The notes beneath the pieces are model-generated. The model had not been told where the DNA came from. It did not search any database and saw only the letters and a list, made by a program, of their open reading frames with translations. A program made the position numbers and the translations under genes. Positions 8,736 through 17,735 of a stretch of DNA of 64,000 nt are shown piece after piece (the stretch's first letter is position 1; each line of letters opens with the position of its first letter). The stretch comes from an uncultured Erythrobacter sp. (GTDB taxonomy: Bacteria; Pseudomonadota; Alphaproteobacteria; Sphingomonadales; Sphingomonadaceae): positions 248,001 to 312,000 of the forward strand of contig CANNCL010000004.1 of the NCBI GenBank assembly GCA_947503155.1, written 5' to 3'.

Positions 8736-9584
8736 ATGGCATTTGAGATAGACGATATCGACGAATCTCGCGCGCCGCTGCTCGATCATCTGATTGAGCT
8801 GCGCGGACGTCTGGTCCGATCAGTTATCGCGCTGGTGATTGCCTTTGCGGTGTGCCTGTATTTTGCCGATCCAATTTTGGGCTTTCTTGTCCAACCGCTG
8901 AAAGACGCTTTTCCTGATGGAGAGGGGCAGTTGATCTTCACCAAATTGCCCGAAATTTTCTTTGTAGAGCTGCGGGTCGCGCTGTTTGCGGGCTTTATGA
9001 TCAGCTTTCCGATTATCGCAAACCAGTTGTGGGCGTTTGTCGCGCCGGGCCTTTATGCGAAAGAAAAGAAGGCATTTTTGCCTTTCCTTCTCGCCACTCC
9101 GGTCTTGTTTATTGGCGGTGCATCATTGGCCTATTATGTCGTGATGCCGACTGCGTTTAGGTGGTTTTTGGGCTTTGGCGGGGAGGCTGGCGGGCTGGAG
9201 GTCCAAGCGCTTCCGTCGGCGGGCGATTACCTCAGTTTGGTAATGCAGTTTATTCTAGCGTTCGGCGTGACGTTCTTGCTTCCGGTTTTGCTGATGCTGC
9301 TTCACCGCGCCGGGATTGTTACGCGGGCGCAGCTTGCCGGCGCGCGGCGCTATGTCATCGTTGGGATTGTCGCGCTGGGCGCGATTGTGACGCCGCCTGA
9401 TCCGGGCAGTCAGGTGATCTTGGCGATACCTTTATTGCTTTTGTTTGAGGGGTCATTGTTGCTGATGCGTTTGCAAGAGCGGACGATGAAGCGCGCGGAT
9501 GACGCCGATGGCTTGGATGGGGCCAGCGATGGCGGGACCGGCAAAGCTGACAACGGCGAAAGCGCCAGTATCTCAAGCGAATAG
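8736..9584 (+). CDS. tatC: Sec-independent translocase subunit TatC
   Basis: TatC recognises twin-arginine signal peptides. It has six hydrophobic segments. The conserved N-terminal DHLIELRGRLVRS and the loop LWAFVAPGLYAKEKKAFLPF are present. At 282 residues it is slightly longer than Escherichia coli TatC because of a Gly/Asp/Ser-rich C-terminal tail. It is the last gene of the argS-to-tatC run and is followed by a strong hairpin. Confidence 0.95.
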   Translation: MAFEIDDIDESRAPLLDHLIELRGRLVRSVIALVIAFAVCLYFADPILGFLVQPLKDAFPDGEGQLIFTKLPEIFFVELRVALFAGFMISFPIIANQLWAFVAPGLYAKEKKAFLPFLLATPVLFIGGASLAYYVVMPTAFRWFLGFGGEAGGLEVQALPSAGDYLSLVMQFILAFGVTFLLPVLLMLLHRAGIVTRAQLAGARRYVIVGIVALGAIVTPPDPGSQVILAIPLLLLFEGSLLLMRLQERTMKRADDADGLDGASDGGTGKADNGESASISSE

Positions 9585-9640
9585 ATAGAATCGCAAAGGC
9601 GCACGCCGAGTTAGTCCGCCAAATTGCGATTGCGCATAAA

Positions 9641-9668
9641 AAAGAGGCCCCGGTTAAGGGGCCTCTTT
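9641..9668. terminator. Bidirectional intrinsic terminator after tatC
   Basis: A perfect 11-bp stem (AAAGAGGCCCC pairing with GGGGCCTCTTT) closes a 6-nt loop, with A/T runs on both sides. It can stop tatC transcription on the plus strand and the small gene ending at 9710 on the minus strand. Confidence 0.9.
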
Positions 9669-9709
9669 AAAACTGTATGACAGGATGCCTTTCGAAAAAG
9701 GCGTCCGGA

Positions 9710-9934
9710 TTAGCCAGCGCTAACCGAATCATCATCGTCGCCATCGGCGATAACGATCACGCCGGCAACAACTGCTGCGGCAGCAAGCAGAGCGATGAGC
9801 AGGGTTGAACCCCCAGCAACTTCACTCTCGCCCTCTACGGGTGCAATTGTACGCTCAAACGCGGATTCTGCGATGGCAGGGGAAGCTGCGAGCGAAAGCG
9901 CTGCAGTCGCCATGGCGATATTACGGAATGTCAT
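9710..9934 (-). CDS. Small exported protein with membrane helix and acidic end, 74 aa
   Basis: A signal peptide (about residues 1-22, ending SPAIAES) is followed by a short Glu-rich segment and a second hydrophobic helix (about 44-63, LLIALLAAAAVVAGVIVIA). The C-terminus is GDDDDSVSAG. Small proteins of this plan (signal peptide, Ala/Val helix, poly-Asp tail) recur in Sphingomonadales as uncharacterised proteins. That is family memory, not a search. A promoter-like pair lies upstream at 9976-10004. Function unknown. Confidence 0.7.
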   Translation of the reverse strand: MTFRNIAMATAALSLAASPAIAESAFERTIAPVEGESEVAGGSTLLIALLAAAAVVAGVIVIADGDDDDSVSAG

Positions 9935-9975
9935 TGAATAGTCTACTTTGAGTTTCTGCGACTAAACTCGCGGCT

Positions 9976-10004
9976 TTATTATGCGAGCGTGCCATTTGTG
10001 ACAA
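9976..10004 (-). promoter_or_regulatory. Candidate sigma-70-type promoter for the gene ending at 9710
   Basis: On the minus strand TTGTCA (9999-10004) is followed after 15 nt by CATAAT (9978-9983), or after 17 nt by TAATAA (9976-9981). It lies about 45 nt upstream of the ATG at 9934. Spacing is imperfect for the better hexamer, so this is a candidate only. Confidence 0.4.
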
Positions 10005-10343
10005 CCCTAAGTTTGTAATAAACTGCATCTGTGGGTGTCAGCAGAACAGCTTGAATTCAATATGTTAGGTCCAATGTGACCCAATTGCCTCACTTACCAA
10101 ATGGTCAAGCGCACGGGCGGTATCTCGCACATGCACAATAAATTCGGTCGGAAAGACCATTTCATTCATACAAAACGCTGGAAACCGGTTGAGTTCCGAA
10201 TCCCGTCGCGCTCTCTATGATTCCAAAGCATGACCAAATTATGAAACTTACGAGGCAAATCAAGACCCTAGGGTGTAGTACCTAGGTCAGCGATAGCGTT
10301 CACTAAGGGCGCCAGTGTGGCCTTTGACCAGCGGAAATGCCGT
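10005..10343. other. Gene-poor stretch with a CCTAGG inverted repeat
   Basis: No supported gene. The stretch is visibly richer in A/T than its neighbours. The only structure I see is CCTAGG at 10267-10272 repeated at 10281-10286, part of a near-palindrome GACC-CTAGG / CCTAGGTC. It may be an operator or simply the 3' flank of the amidohydrolase operon. A 34-codon minus-strand frame at 10065-10169 is too short to call. Confidence 0.5.
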
Positions 10344-12011
10344 CTAGCGAGAGAAGACGCGGGTCCCGCCCAGCCATACTTCGTTGACCCGGGTTGCGCG
10401 GATGTCGCTTGGCGATGCGAGCAAGGGGTCGCGATCTACGAATAGGAAATCGGCGCGTTCTCCGGGGATCAATCGGCCAAACCGGCCATCTGCAAATCCA
10501 GCATAGGCCGCGCCCGATGTGTATGCGGCGAGGGCTTGTTCGCGGCTCACGGTTTCTTGTGCTCGCCATCCGCCAAATGGCTGTCCATCGGCGTCAGTGC
10601 GGCTGATCGCGACGGCTAGGCCAGCAAATGCGTCCGCCGGTTCAACTGGCGAATCGGAGCCAAATGCCAGCCGTCCGCCAACTTCGATCACGCTGCGCCA
10701 TGCATAGGCGCCGCCAAGCCGGTCTTCGCCCAGCCGTGTTTCTGCCATTGTGCGGTCGGATGTTTGGTGCAGGGGCTGCATCGAAGCGATTACGCCGTGT
10801 TCGCCAAACTGGGCAAGGTCAGCAACATCGACAATCTGCGCATGTTCGATCCGCCAGCGCCGATCGCCGGTATAGCTTTCGGACAATTCCGCAATTGCCA
10901 TAAGAACGTCGGCATTGGCCGCGTCGCCAATCGCGTGCACGGCGGTCTGGAAATTGCCCATCGCGGCGCGGCTCATCCGGTTGCGCAATTGCGCCGGTGT
11001 GGTGAGCGCGTTGCCGCTGGTGCTCGGTTCATCTTCATAAGGTTGTTTCAGCACCGCCCCGCGAGAGCCAAGCGCGCCGTCGAGATAGAGTTTAATCCCG
11101 TTCAATCGCAAACGGTCCTCATACAGCCACGGTGTGGGGCCGGGACCTCCGATTAAATCCATGGTTTCCGGGTCGTCTGCATATGACATGATGCGAATGC
11201 GCATTTGGCCCAGATCAGCGGAGCGGCGGAATGTATGCCAATCCTCTATCGACGTGCCCATATCGGCGACCGCCGTGATCCCGTTTGCAAGCAAGCGTTG
11301 TTGCGCCAAGGCAAAAGCGGCGTCGCGATCCCTTGGGCGCGGTGCCGGGACCGTGTTTCCGACAAGTGAAATGGCGTTGTCGATAAAAATGCCGGTGGGA
11401 TTGCCCGCTGCATCGCGGATAACCCGCCCGCCTTCTGGATCGCGCGTGTCGGCGGTCACACCGGCAACTTCCATCGCCAAGCTATTGGCCCAATTGGCAT
11501 GGTTATCCGCGCGTTCGAGCCAGACCGGGCGATCTTGTACAATAGCATCCAGTTCTGCGGCGGTTGGAAAGCGGCCAAGCCCCCATTTCTCTTGATTCCA
11601 CCCGCGTCCCAATATCCACGGCCGCCCTGGATTTTCCTCTGCGAAGGCCGCGATCTTGGCCAGGGCGTCTTCGAGGCTAACCGTATCCGACAGATCGAGG
11701 GTGAGCGCGGCGAAGCCGATATCCATCACATGGACATGCGCGTCGATCATGCCGGGCAGCATCACCTGACCCTCCCCATCCACGGCGAATTCAATATTTT
11801 CCGGCCGCTCTTCGCCGCGTTCAAGCGTGTGCGTTATCCGGCCCTCATCGTCGAACACCAAAGCGGTGAAGCGTTTGACGTCGCCCTGTTCGTCAATCGT
11901 CACGCCGTCGACATTGTAGATCAACGTGTCCGCGGCGGCCGGGACTGCGAAGAGCACAGCACCAATGAACAGCGGGGCGGTCAAGAATGTACGGATCATT
12001 TGATTTCTCAT
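10344..12011 (-). CDS. Exported amidohydrolase (YtcJ-like metal-dependent hydrolase)
   Basis: 555 residues with a signal peptide (basic start, hydrophobic FLTAPLFIGAVLFAVPAAA). The metal-dependent hydrolase core follows: GMIDAHVHVMDIG carries the first metal-binding His pair, AVHAIGDAANADV and RIEHAQIV supply further ligands, and SDSPVEPADAF carries the conserved Asp. The C-terminal strand pair (PGERADFLFVDRDPL) is typical of the amidohydrolase beta-sandwich. The substrate cannot be read from sequence; related proteins act on amides or formamides. Its start overlaps the stop of the dehydrogenase gene by 4 nt. Confidence 0.88.
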   Translation of the reverse strand: MRNQMIRTFLTAPLFIGAVLFAVPAAADTLIYNVDGVTIDEQGDVKRFTALVFDDEGRITHTLERGEERPENIEFAVDGEGQVMLPGMIDAHVHVMDIGFAALTLDLSDTVSLEDALAKIAAFAEENPGRPWILGRGWNQEKWGLGRFPTAAELDAIVQDRPVWLERADNHANWANSLAMEVAGVTADTRDPEGGRVIRDAAGNPTGIFIDNAISLVGNTVPAPRPRDRDAAFALAQQRLLANGITAVADMGTSIEDWHTFRRSADLGQMRIRIMSYADDPETMDLIGGPGPTPWLYEDRLRLNGIKLYLDGALGSRGAVLKQPYEDEPSTSGNALTTPAQLRNRMSRAAMGNFQTAVHAIGDAANADVLMAIAELSESYTGDRRWRIEHAQIVDVADLAQFGEHGVIASMQPLHQTSDRTMAETRLGEDRLGGAYAWRSVIEVGGRLAFGSDSPVEPADAFAGLAVAISRTDADGQPFGGWRAQETVSREQALAAYTSGAAYAGFADGRFGRLIPGERADFLFVDRDPLLASPSDIRATRVNEVWLGGTRVFSR

Positions 12012-12913
12012 TTTGAATCAGGAGCTTTGGGTAGGCGCGTGATGAGCGCGCTGGTATCGAGCCTATTGCCGCCCTGCGCCTGAACATCGGCGTAGAATTG
12101 ATCGACCAATGCGGTGATCGGTGATGACAGCCCCAGCCGCCGTGCCTCATCCAGAGCATAGCCCAAATCTTTGCGCATCCAATCAATCGCAAAGCCAAAA
12201 TCGAACGTGTCCGCTGTCATCGTCGCCCAGCGATTGTCCATCTGCCAGCTTTGCGCCGCGCCGCCGGAAATCGCCTCGTAAGTTTTGTCCAAATCTAGGC
12301 CAGCGCCCTGCGCCAAACGGATTGCTTCGGAAAGCCCCGCAAGCACACCTGCAATACACATTTGATTGGCCATTTTTGCGGTCTGGCCAGCGCCGATTTC
12401 CCCGACATGCACGACCGATTTTGCATAGGCCCCCATCACCGGGGCGGCGCGCGCCATTGCCTCTTCGCTGCCGCCGCACATGATCGCCAATTGGCCGTTT
12501 TCAGCGCCCGCTTGCCCGCCGCTGACAGGAGCATCGACGAATGCAATCCCCTTAGCGGCGCAGGCATCGCCCAATTGCCGCGCCATGTCAGCCGAAGTGG
12601 TGGTGTGATCGATCAGCAGCGAGCCTGCCCGCATTGAGGCAAGCACGCCCGTTTCGGCGGCGGTGACACTGGCTAAGTCTTCGTCATTGCCGACGCAGAT
12701 CATCACGATATCGGCATCAGCAGCCGCATCGCGCGGCGTGTCCGCAAAACCGACTTTGAGGCCCTCTGCGGTCCAAATGCTGGCCCAATTTTGCGCGCGT
12801 TCCGGCGAACGGTTAAACGCGGTCACTGCGCGGCCCGCGCGTGCCAAATGACCGGTCATTGGACCGCCCATCACACCTAGCCCGATAAAGGCAGTTCTGA
12901 TTGTCTCGCTCAT
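12008..12913 (-). CDS. NAD(P)-dependent dehydrogenase, 3-hydroxyisobutyrate dehydrogenase family
   Basis: 301 residues. The Rossmann motif is FIGLGVMGGPM at residues 9-19. The substrate-binding signature FVDAPVSGGQAGAENG lies near residue 125, and the catalytic Lys in GAGQTAKMANQM near 170. The family oxidises beta-hydroxy acids such as 3-hydroxyisobutyrate or tartronate semialdehyde partners, and the exact substrate is not resolved here. It is the promoter-proximal gene of a two-gene unit with the exported amidohydrolase, and divergent from ilvA with 87 nt between them. Confidence 0.88.
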   Translation of the reverse strand: MSETIRTAFIGLGVMGGPMTGHLARAGRAVTAFNRSPERAQNWASIWTAEGLKVGFADTPRDAAADADIVMICVGNDEDLASVTAAETGVLASMRAGSLLIDHTTTSADMARQLGDACAAKGIAFVDAPVSGGQAGAENGQLAIMCGGSEEAMARAAPVMGAYAKSVVHVGEIGAGQTAKMANQMCIAGVLAGLSEAIRLAQGAGLDLDKTYEAISGGAAQSWQMDNRWATMTADTFDFGFAIDWMRKDLGYALDEARRLGLSSPITALVDQFYADVQAQGGNRLDTSALITRLPKAPDSK

Positions 12914-13000
12914 AGGCGGCGATGACTAATGGGTAATGCCCCGATTGCCAACGAAATCGAATTGCCCTTACGGTCGCTGTGGCTTAGGTGCGCGATTATT

Positions 13001-14254
13001 ATGAACGCGCCCGATAACAGCCTCAAAGCCGCGCCAACGCCGGCAGATCTCACCATCGACGATGTCCGCGCCGCTGCTGCGCGGATTGACGGCGCCGTTG
13101 TAAAAACGCCGCTGATGCATTCGATCACTTTATCAGAGATCACTGGCGCGGATATCTGGTTGAAATTTGAAAACCTGCAATTCACCGCCGCTTATAAAGA
13201 GCGCGGCGCACTCAATGCTTTGTTGCAATTGACCGATGAGCAAATGCGGCGCGGCGTTATCGCCGCATCGGCTGGCAATCACAGCCAAGGCCTGTCGTAT
13301 CATGGCACTCGGCTGGGCGTACCAGTCACCATCGTCATGCCCAAGACCACGCCGACTGTGAAAGTGATGCAGACCGAAAGCGTGGGCGGCAATGTCGTGT
13401 TAGAAGGTGAGACCTTTGACGAGGCCTACGCCCACGCGCTTGTATTGAAAGAAGAACGCGGGCTGACCTTTGTTCATCCGTTTGATGATCCGCATGTCGC
13501 CGCAGGTGCCGGCACGGTCGCGCTGGAAATGTTTGAACAAAAGCAGGATTTTGACTGCATCGTCACGCCAATTGGCGGCGGCGGCTTGATTTCCGGCATG
13601 TCGACAGTCGCCCGGGCGCTCAACCCCGATACCGAAGTCGTCGGCGTGCAAGCGGGCCTGTTCCCCAGCATGTTTGCCCATATCAAGGGCGAAACCCGCG
13701 ATTGCGGCGGTGACACTTTGGCAGAGGGGATTGCGGTCAAAAAACCGGGCGCATTCACCAGCCAAGTGATCGCAGAACGGGTCGATGACATCCTGCTCGT
13801 GGGTGAACCGGTGCTGGAAAAAGCGGTCGCTTTGCTGCTCCAGATTGAGAAAACCGTGGTCGAAGGCGCGGGCGCAGCTGGGCTGGCAGCGGTGCTCGAC
13901 AATCCTGAGCGGTTTAAGGGCAAGTCAATCGGATTGGTTTTGTGCGGCGGCAATATCGATACGCGGCTGCTTGCCAATGTGCTGCTGCGCGATCTGGCGC
14001 GGCAAGGGCGCTTGGCGCGGTTGCGCGTGACGTTGCAGGACCGCCCCGGCGCTCTGTTCAAAGTCATGCGATTGTTCGATGCGCACAACGTCAATATCAT
14101 CGAAATCTACCATCAGCGCATTTTCACCACGCTACCGGCCAAGGGTTTGATCACCGATATCGAATGCGAAGCGCGCGATGCGGATCAGGTTGAACGGTTG
14201 GTGGAGGCGCTGCGCGGCGCGAATTATACCGTTCAGGTCGTCGAGCTGGGATGA
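13001..14254 (+). CDS. ilvA: Threonine ammonia-lyase (PLP-dependent), single ACT domain
   Basis: Converts threonine to 2-oxobutyrate and ammonia, feeding isoleucine synthesis or threonine breakdown. The PLP lysine is in TAAYKERGALN, and the phosphate-binding glycine loop is PIGGGGLISG. SAGNHSQGLSYH is the conserved substrate loop. The last ~75 residues are one ACT domain (RLRVTLQDRPGALFKVMRLF). I start at the ATG at 13001 (417 aa), because codons upstream to 12929 are poorly conserved-looking. One ACT domain suggests the short, catabolic-like form; the symbol could equally be tdcB. Confidence 0.9.
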   Translation: MNAPDNSLKAAPTPADLTIDDVRAAAARIDGAVVKTPLMHSITLSEITGADIWLKFENLQFTAAYKERGALNALLQLTDEQMRRGVIAASAGNHSQGLSYHGTRLGVPVTIVMPKTTPTVKVMQTESVGGNVVLEGETFDEAYAHALVLKEERGLTFVHPFDDPHVAAGAGTVALEMFEQKQDFDCIVTPIGGGGLISGMSTVARALNPDTEVVGVQAGLFPSMFAHIKGETRDCGGDTLAEGIAVKKPGAFTSQVIAERVDDILLVGEPVLEKAVALLLQIEKTVVEGAGAAGLAAVLDNPERFKGKSIGLVLCGGNIDTRLLANVLLRDLARQGRLARLRVTLQDRPGALFKVMRLFDAHNVNIIEIYHQRIFTTLPAKGLITDIECEARDADQVERLVEALRGANYTVQVVELG

Positions 14255-14523
14255 TGGCGTGCGCGGGAGTGATTCGCGCATCTTTTCATGTGGGCAAAGC
14301 CGGTTAAAAACTGAAAAATTAGGACCGCTTGTGCGCTTGTCCCACAATAGGGCGAATGGCGCCAAGGTCGCTAATCATAGCTCCGATCCGGATCAGTTCT
14401 TTGCGCCATTTTGTGCAAAGTAACCGTTTATTCACCCTGTTTTGTGGTTAAGGGTCTTTTACCGACGGGGCGGAATGGTCATAACGATGTCTTAACAAAC
14501 GCATCGTTTGATTCCCCGCCCAT
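14255..14523. other. Intergenic stretch between ilvA and bpt
   Basis: 269 nt without a supported gene. No clear terminator hairpin or riboswitch-like structure is seen. It presumably carries the promoter of bpt, but I cannot single out hexamers. Confidence 0.5.
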
Positions 14524-15405
14524 ATGGGCGACTTCGCTTTTGAGGATGAAGCCAGACCCGTGACGGCCCCGATCCGCTTCCCCCGTTTTTTCGTGACGAG
14601 CCCTGCGCCGTGCCCGTATCTTCCTGGGCGGAGCGAGCGTAAAGTCTTCACAGAATTGAAGGGCGCGCATTCGGATCAGTTGAATGAAGCGCTTGGCCGG
14701 ATTGGTTTTCGCCGCAGCCAGACGGTGGCTTATCGCCCCAGCTGTCTCGATTGTCAGGCGTGTGTATCGGTTCGGGTGGTGGCGAGTGAATTTAAGCCCT
14801 CCTCTACGCAAAAGCGCGAAATCAAACGCAACCGCGACCTGATCGCGACCGAATGCCGCCCTTGGGCCACCGATGAACAGTTCGAATTGCTCACCAAATA
14901 TCTCAGCGTGCGGCATCCCGATGGCGGAATGTCGACCATGGATGAGATGGATTATGCCGACATGGTCGAGCATACGCCGGTCACCAGCACTCTGGTCGAA
15001 TATCGCGAGCCAACCGAGACCGGCGAACCGGGCCGGCTTGTGGGGGCATGTCTGACGGATCGTCAGGGTGATGGTCTGTCGATGATCTATTCGTTTTACG
15101 ACCCTGATCACACGGACCGTGTTGGCCTGGGCAATTACATCATCCTCGATCACATCCTGCGCGCAGCAGATGACGGATTGCCTTATGTTTACCTGGGTTA
15201 CTGGGTCGATGGCAGCCCGCGTATGCAGTATAAGGTGCGCTATCGCCCGCTCGAACGCCTGACCCGTGAAGGGTGGCAACGTATGGATGATGAGGAACAG
15301 ACTAAGCTAATCGCCGCAGCCACAGCACCGCGCGACAAAAGCGCTGGTGCAATAGGCGGGGCAAGGGGTAAGGACGGGCAACCCGTTAAATTCCCAGCGA
15401 GCTGA
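14524..15405 (+). CDS. bpt: Aspartate/glutamate leucyltransferase or arginyltransferase (ATE/Bpt family)
   Basis: Transfers an amino acid from aminoacyl-tRNA to the N-terminus of proteins, marking them for ClpS/ClpAP degradation. 293 residues. Family blocks visible: [17 protein letters not shown], the cysteine motif [13 protein letters not shown], and the acetyltransferase-like core with [15 protein letters not shown]. In bacteria this family usually transfers Leu to Asp/Glu. A GTG at 14560 would give the more typical start [11 protein letters not shown] and may be the true start. tamA follows 8 nt downstream. Confidence 0.92.
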   Translation: MGDFAFEDEARPVTAPIRFPRFFVTSPAPCPYLPGRSERKVFTELKGAHSDQLNEALGRIGFRRSQTVAYRPSCLDCQACVSVRVVASEFKPSSTQKREIKRNRDLIATECRPWATDEQFELLTKYLSVRHPDGGMSTMDEMDYADMVEHTPVTSTLVEYREPTETGEPGRLVGACLTDRQGDGLSMIYSFYDPDHTDRVGLGNYIILDHILRAADDGLPYVYLGYWVDGSPRMQYKVRYRPLERLTREGWQRMDDEEQTKLIAAATAPRDKSAGAIGGARGKDGQPVKFPAS

Positions 15406-15413
15406 GTTCTTTT

Positions 15414-17735
15414 TTGCGATTTCTATGGTTCAATCTGGCCCTTGCGGCCGGGCTGATTGCATCTGGTGCCCCAGCCGCCAGCCAAGAAGCCGCGCCGATT
15501 GCGGACGCGCGCCAAGAAACGCCTGAAGACCAGCCGCCGCCTGAGGTCGCAGAGCAAGCAGAGCAAGCTGAGCAAGCAGAGCAAGCGCCCGAACCTGCTC
15601 GTTCGAATGCGCGAAATCTTCCATCTTTGAATGATCTGATCCCGCAAAGCGCGGTTGGTGATGCGCAAAGCTGGGCCGCTGACGGCGCGGCGTCGACCGA
15701 AGCGGTCCGCATGTCAGAAGAAGAAGCGGCGGCGCCAGCCGAAGACGTAGCAGAAGCGGCGTCTGACACGTCGCCAGCCCCCGCAGCCGCACCCTTTGAC
15801 CTAGACGGCGCGCTAAATCGGCTTGCGATTCCGACACCCGAACCGCTTGAGCCTGATGCTGAGCGGCCGCGTTTTGCCGATATTGACGCGCCCGGCCTGA
15901 TCGAGATCGAGGACCTTCTGGAATATGTAGTCAGCGACGAACTCGTTCTCGCTTTTCCAGCCGCCGCCGATCGCTTCCCAGAAGAAGCCGAATTCATCGC
16001 TCGATTCCGTGCTTTATCCTCCATCGAGGCGCTGGATTCCGACGATGACACTGTCCCGCAACTCGCCGCCCGCGCGCGTTCGGACGAAGAACTTCTGACG
16101 CAGATCCTGCGCACTTATGGGTATTATGGGGGCGAAGTGGTGCGGCAATTGTCGGGCGGACGGCGCGGCTTTTCGGACCAAGATCAAAATGATGCCCGCC
16201 GCAACGCCGATACCGATCCCAAAGTGCAATTCGATATCCTTCCCGGCACACGTTACCAGTTTGGCGCGGTCGATTTGGGCGCGCTGGACCGGCTGGAAAG
16301 CGATGATGCGGTGAGGCTGCGCGAAGCGTTTGGCATTCGGCCCGGTGATCCGCTTTATGCCGACCGGATAGTTGCGCAGAATGTTGTTCTGCGTTTGGCG
16401 CTTGGCGAAAATGGTTTTCCATTTGCTGATGTCGGCGATCCTGAATTGCTAATCGACCATGCAAGGGAGGAAGGTGACCTCTCGCTACCGGTTGAACCGG
16501 GCGGCAAATATGTATTTAGCGGCATCGTCAGCAGCGACCCCGATTTTCTATCCGATCGCCATCTGCAACGCATTGCCCGGTTTGATCCGGGCGAAACATA
16601 TCAGACCAGCCTGCAATCGGACCTTCGCCGTGCGGTGCTGGCCACTGGCCTAGTCTCCAGCGTTGTAATCACCCCGCGCGAGACCTCTGCGCCATCGGGT
16701 GACCAGCCGGGCGAGGCGGTCTTGGATGTCGAAATGGAACGCGCACCTTTGCGAACGATTTCGGGCGCGATTGGTTACGGGACTGAGGATGGGATCAAGG
16801 TCGAGGCGGCATGGGAACATCGCAACCTGTTTCCGCCAGAAGGGGCGCTGAGGCTGCGCGGAATTGTCGGGACGCGTGAACAGCTCGCTAGCATCACCTA
16901 TCGCCGAAACAATTTCCGTTCGCGGGATCAGGTTTTCACAATCGACGCATATGCGAGCGATATTGAAACCGAGGCGGTCGATGCGCGCACGGTTGCGCTG
17001 CGCACGTCGTTTGAGCGGATATCGAACCTCTTATTCCAAAAGCCATTGAGCTGGCAGCTGGGCGCGGAGGTGCTCTATACCGACGAACGAAACCGCGTAA
17101 CAAATGGTGTTCAGCGCCCGCGTCAGACATATTTGATCGCCGGATTGTTTGGCAGTGCTACCCTCGATTCCAGCGATGATTTGCTCGATCCCAAAAACGG
17201 ATATCGGCTAACCGGTTTCTTGGCCCCTGAGGTTTCGCGATCATTGCGCACGCAGAGTTTTTACCTGCGCGCGCAGGCGGATGCGGCCTATTATTACGAC
17301 CTTGGCAAGGCGGTCGTCGCGGGCCGGGTAAGGGCAGCGACTATCCAAGGCGCGGATGCTGCGGACATCGCCCCTTCGCGCAGGCTCTATGCAGGGGGCG
17401 GCGGTTCGGTGCGCGGTTACGGTTTCCAAGCAATCGGCCCGCGCAACCAATTTGGCGAACCCACAGGCGGCGGATCGCTGGTGGAATTTGCGCTAGAGGC
17501 ACGGATACAAACCGGCCTGCTGGATGGTGCGGTGGATGTCGTGCCGTTCATTGATGCAGGGTCGGTTGCGAGCGGATCGGCCCCAAATTTCGGTACGATC
17601 CAGTATGGGGCTGGCGTAGGCGTGCGCTATAAAACCAGCTTTGGTCCGATCCGCGTGGATGTCGGCGTGCCGCTGAACCCGACCGAATTTGACGCGCCGG
17701 TTGTGGTCTATGTTTCGCTGGGTCAGGCGTTCTGA
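15414..17735 (+). CDS. tamA: Outer membrane translocation/assembly protein TamA (Omp85 family)
   Basis: 773 residues. The start is a TTG at 15414, giving a good signal peptide (RFLWFNLALAAGLIASGAPAAS). There is no in-frame ATG before about residue 100, so an unusual start is forced. Residues 25-170 are low-complexity Ala/Glu/Pro, including a four-unit AEQ repeat. POTRA domains follow from about 225 (LLTQILRTYGYY), then a C-terminal Omp85 barrel with the hallmark GGGSVRGYGFQAIGP near 660 and a final aromatic (SLGQAF). It is longer than Escherichia coli TamA (577 aa) because of the N-terminal insert. tamB follows with a 1-nt overlap. Confidence 0.93.
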   Translation: MRFLWFNLALAAGLIASGAPAASQEAAPIADARQETPEDQPPPEVAEQAEQAEQAEQAPEPARSNARNLPSLNDLIPQSAVGDAQSWAADGAASTEAVRMSEEEAAAPAEDVAEAASDTSPAPAAAPFDLDGALNRLAIPTPEPLEPDAERPRFADIDAPGLIEIEDLLEYVVSDELVLAFPAAADRFPEEAEFIARFRALSSIEALDSDDDTVPQLAARARSDEELLTQILRTYGYYGGEVVRQLSGGRRGFSDQDQNDARRNADTDPKVQFDILPGTRYQFGAVDLGALDRLESDDAVRLREAFGIRPGDPLYADRIVAQNVVLRLALGENGFPFADVGDPELLIDHAREEGDLSLPVEPGGKYVFSGIVSSDPDFLSDRHLQRIARFDPGETYQTSLQSDLRRAVLATGLVSSVVITPRETSAPSGDQPGEAVLDVEMERAPLRTISGAIGYGTEDGIKVEAAWEHRNLFPPEGALRLRGIVGTREQLASITYRRNNFRSRDQVFTIDAYASDIETEAVDARTVALRTSFERISNLLFQKPLSWQLGAEVLYTDERNRVTNGVQRPRQTYLIAGLFGSATLDSSDDLLDPKNGYRLTGFLAPEVSRSLRTQSFYLRAQADAAYYYDLGKAVVAGRVRAATIQGADAADIAPSRRLYAGGGGSVRGYGFQAIGPRNQFGEPTGGGSLVEFALEARIQTGLLDGAVDVVPFIDAGSVASGSAPNFGTIQYGAGVGVRYKTSFGPIRVDVGVPLNPTEFDAPVVVYVSLGQAF
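15549..15584 (+). repeat. 9-nt tandem repeat in tamA N-terminal region
   Basis: Four units of GCAGAGCAA (one with GCTGAGCAA) encode Ala-Glu-Gln four times in the disordered segment after the signal peptide. Confidence 0.85.

Noticed and set aside
10065..10169. Minus-strand open frame of 34 codons starting MNEMVFPTEF
   Set aside because: Plausible composition, but too short. No ribosome-binding site is visible and an in-frame stop lies shortly upstream.
10185..10212. Sequence resembling a tRNA T-arm (GGTTGAGTTCCGAATCC)
   Set aside because: No matching acceptor stem, anticodon arm or D-arm could be drawn around it.
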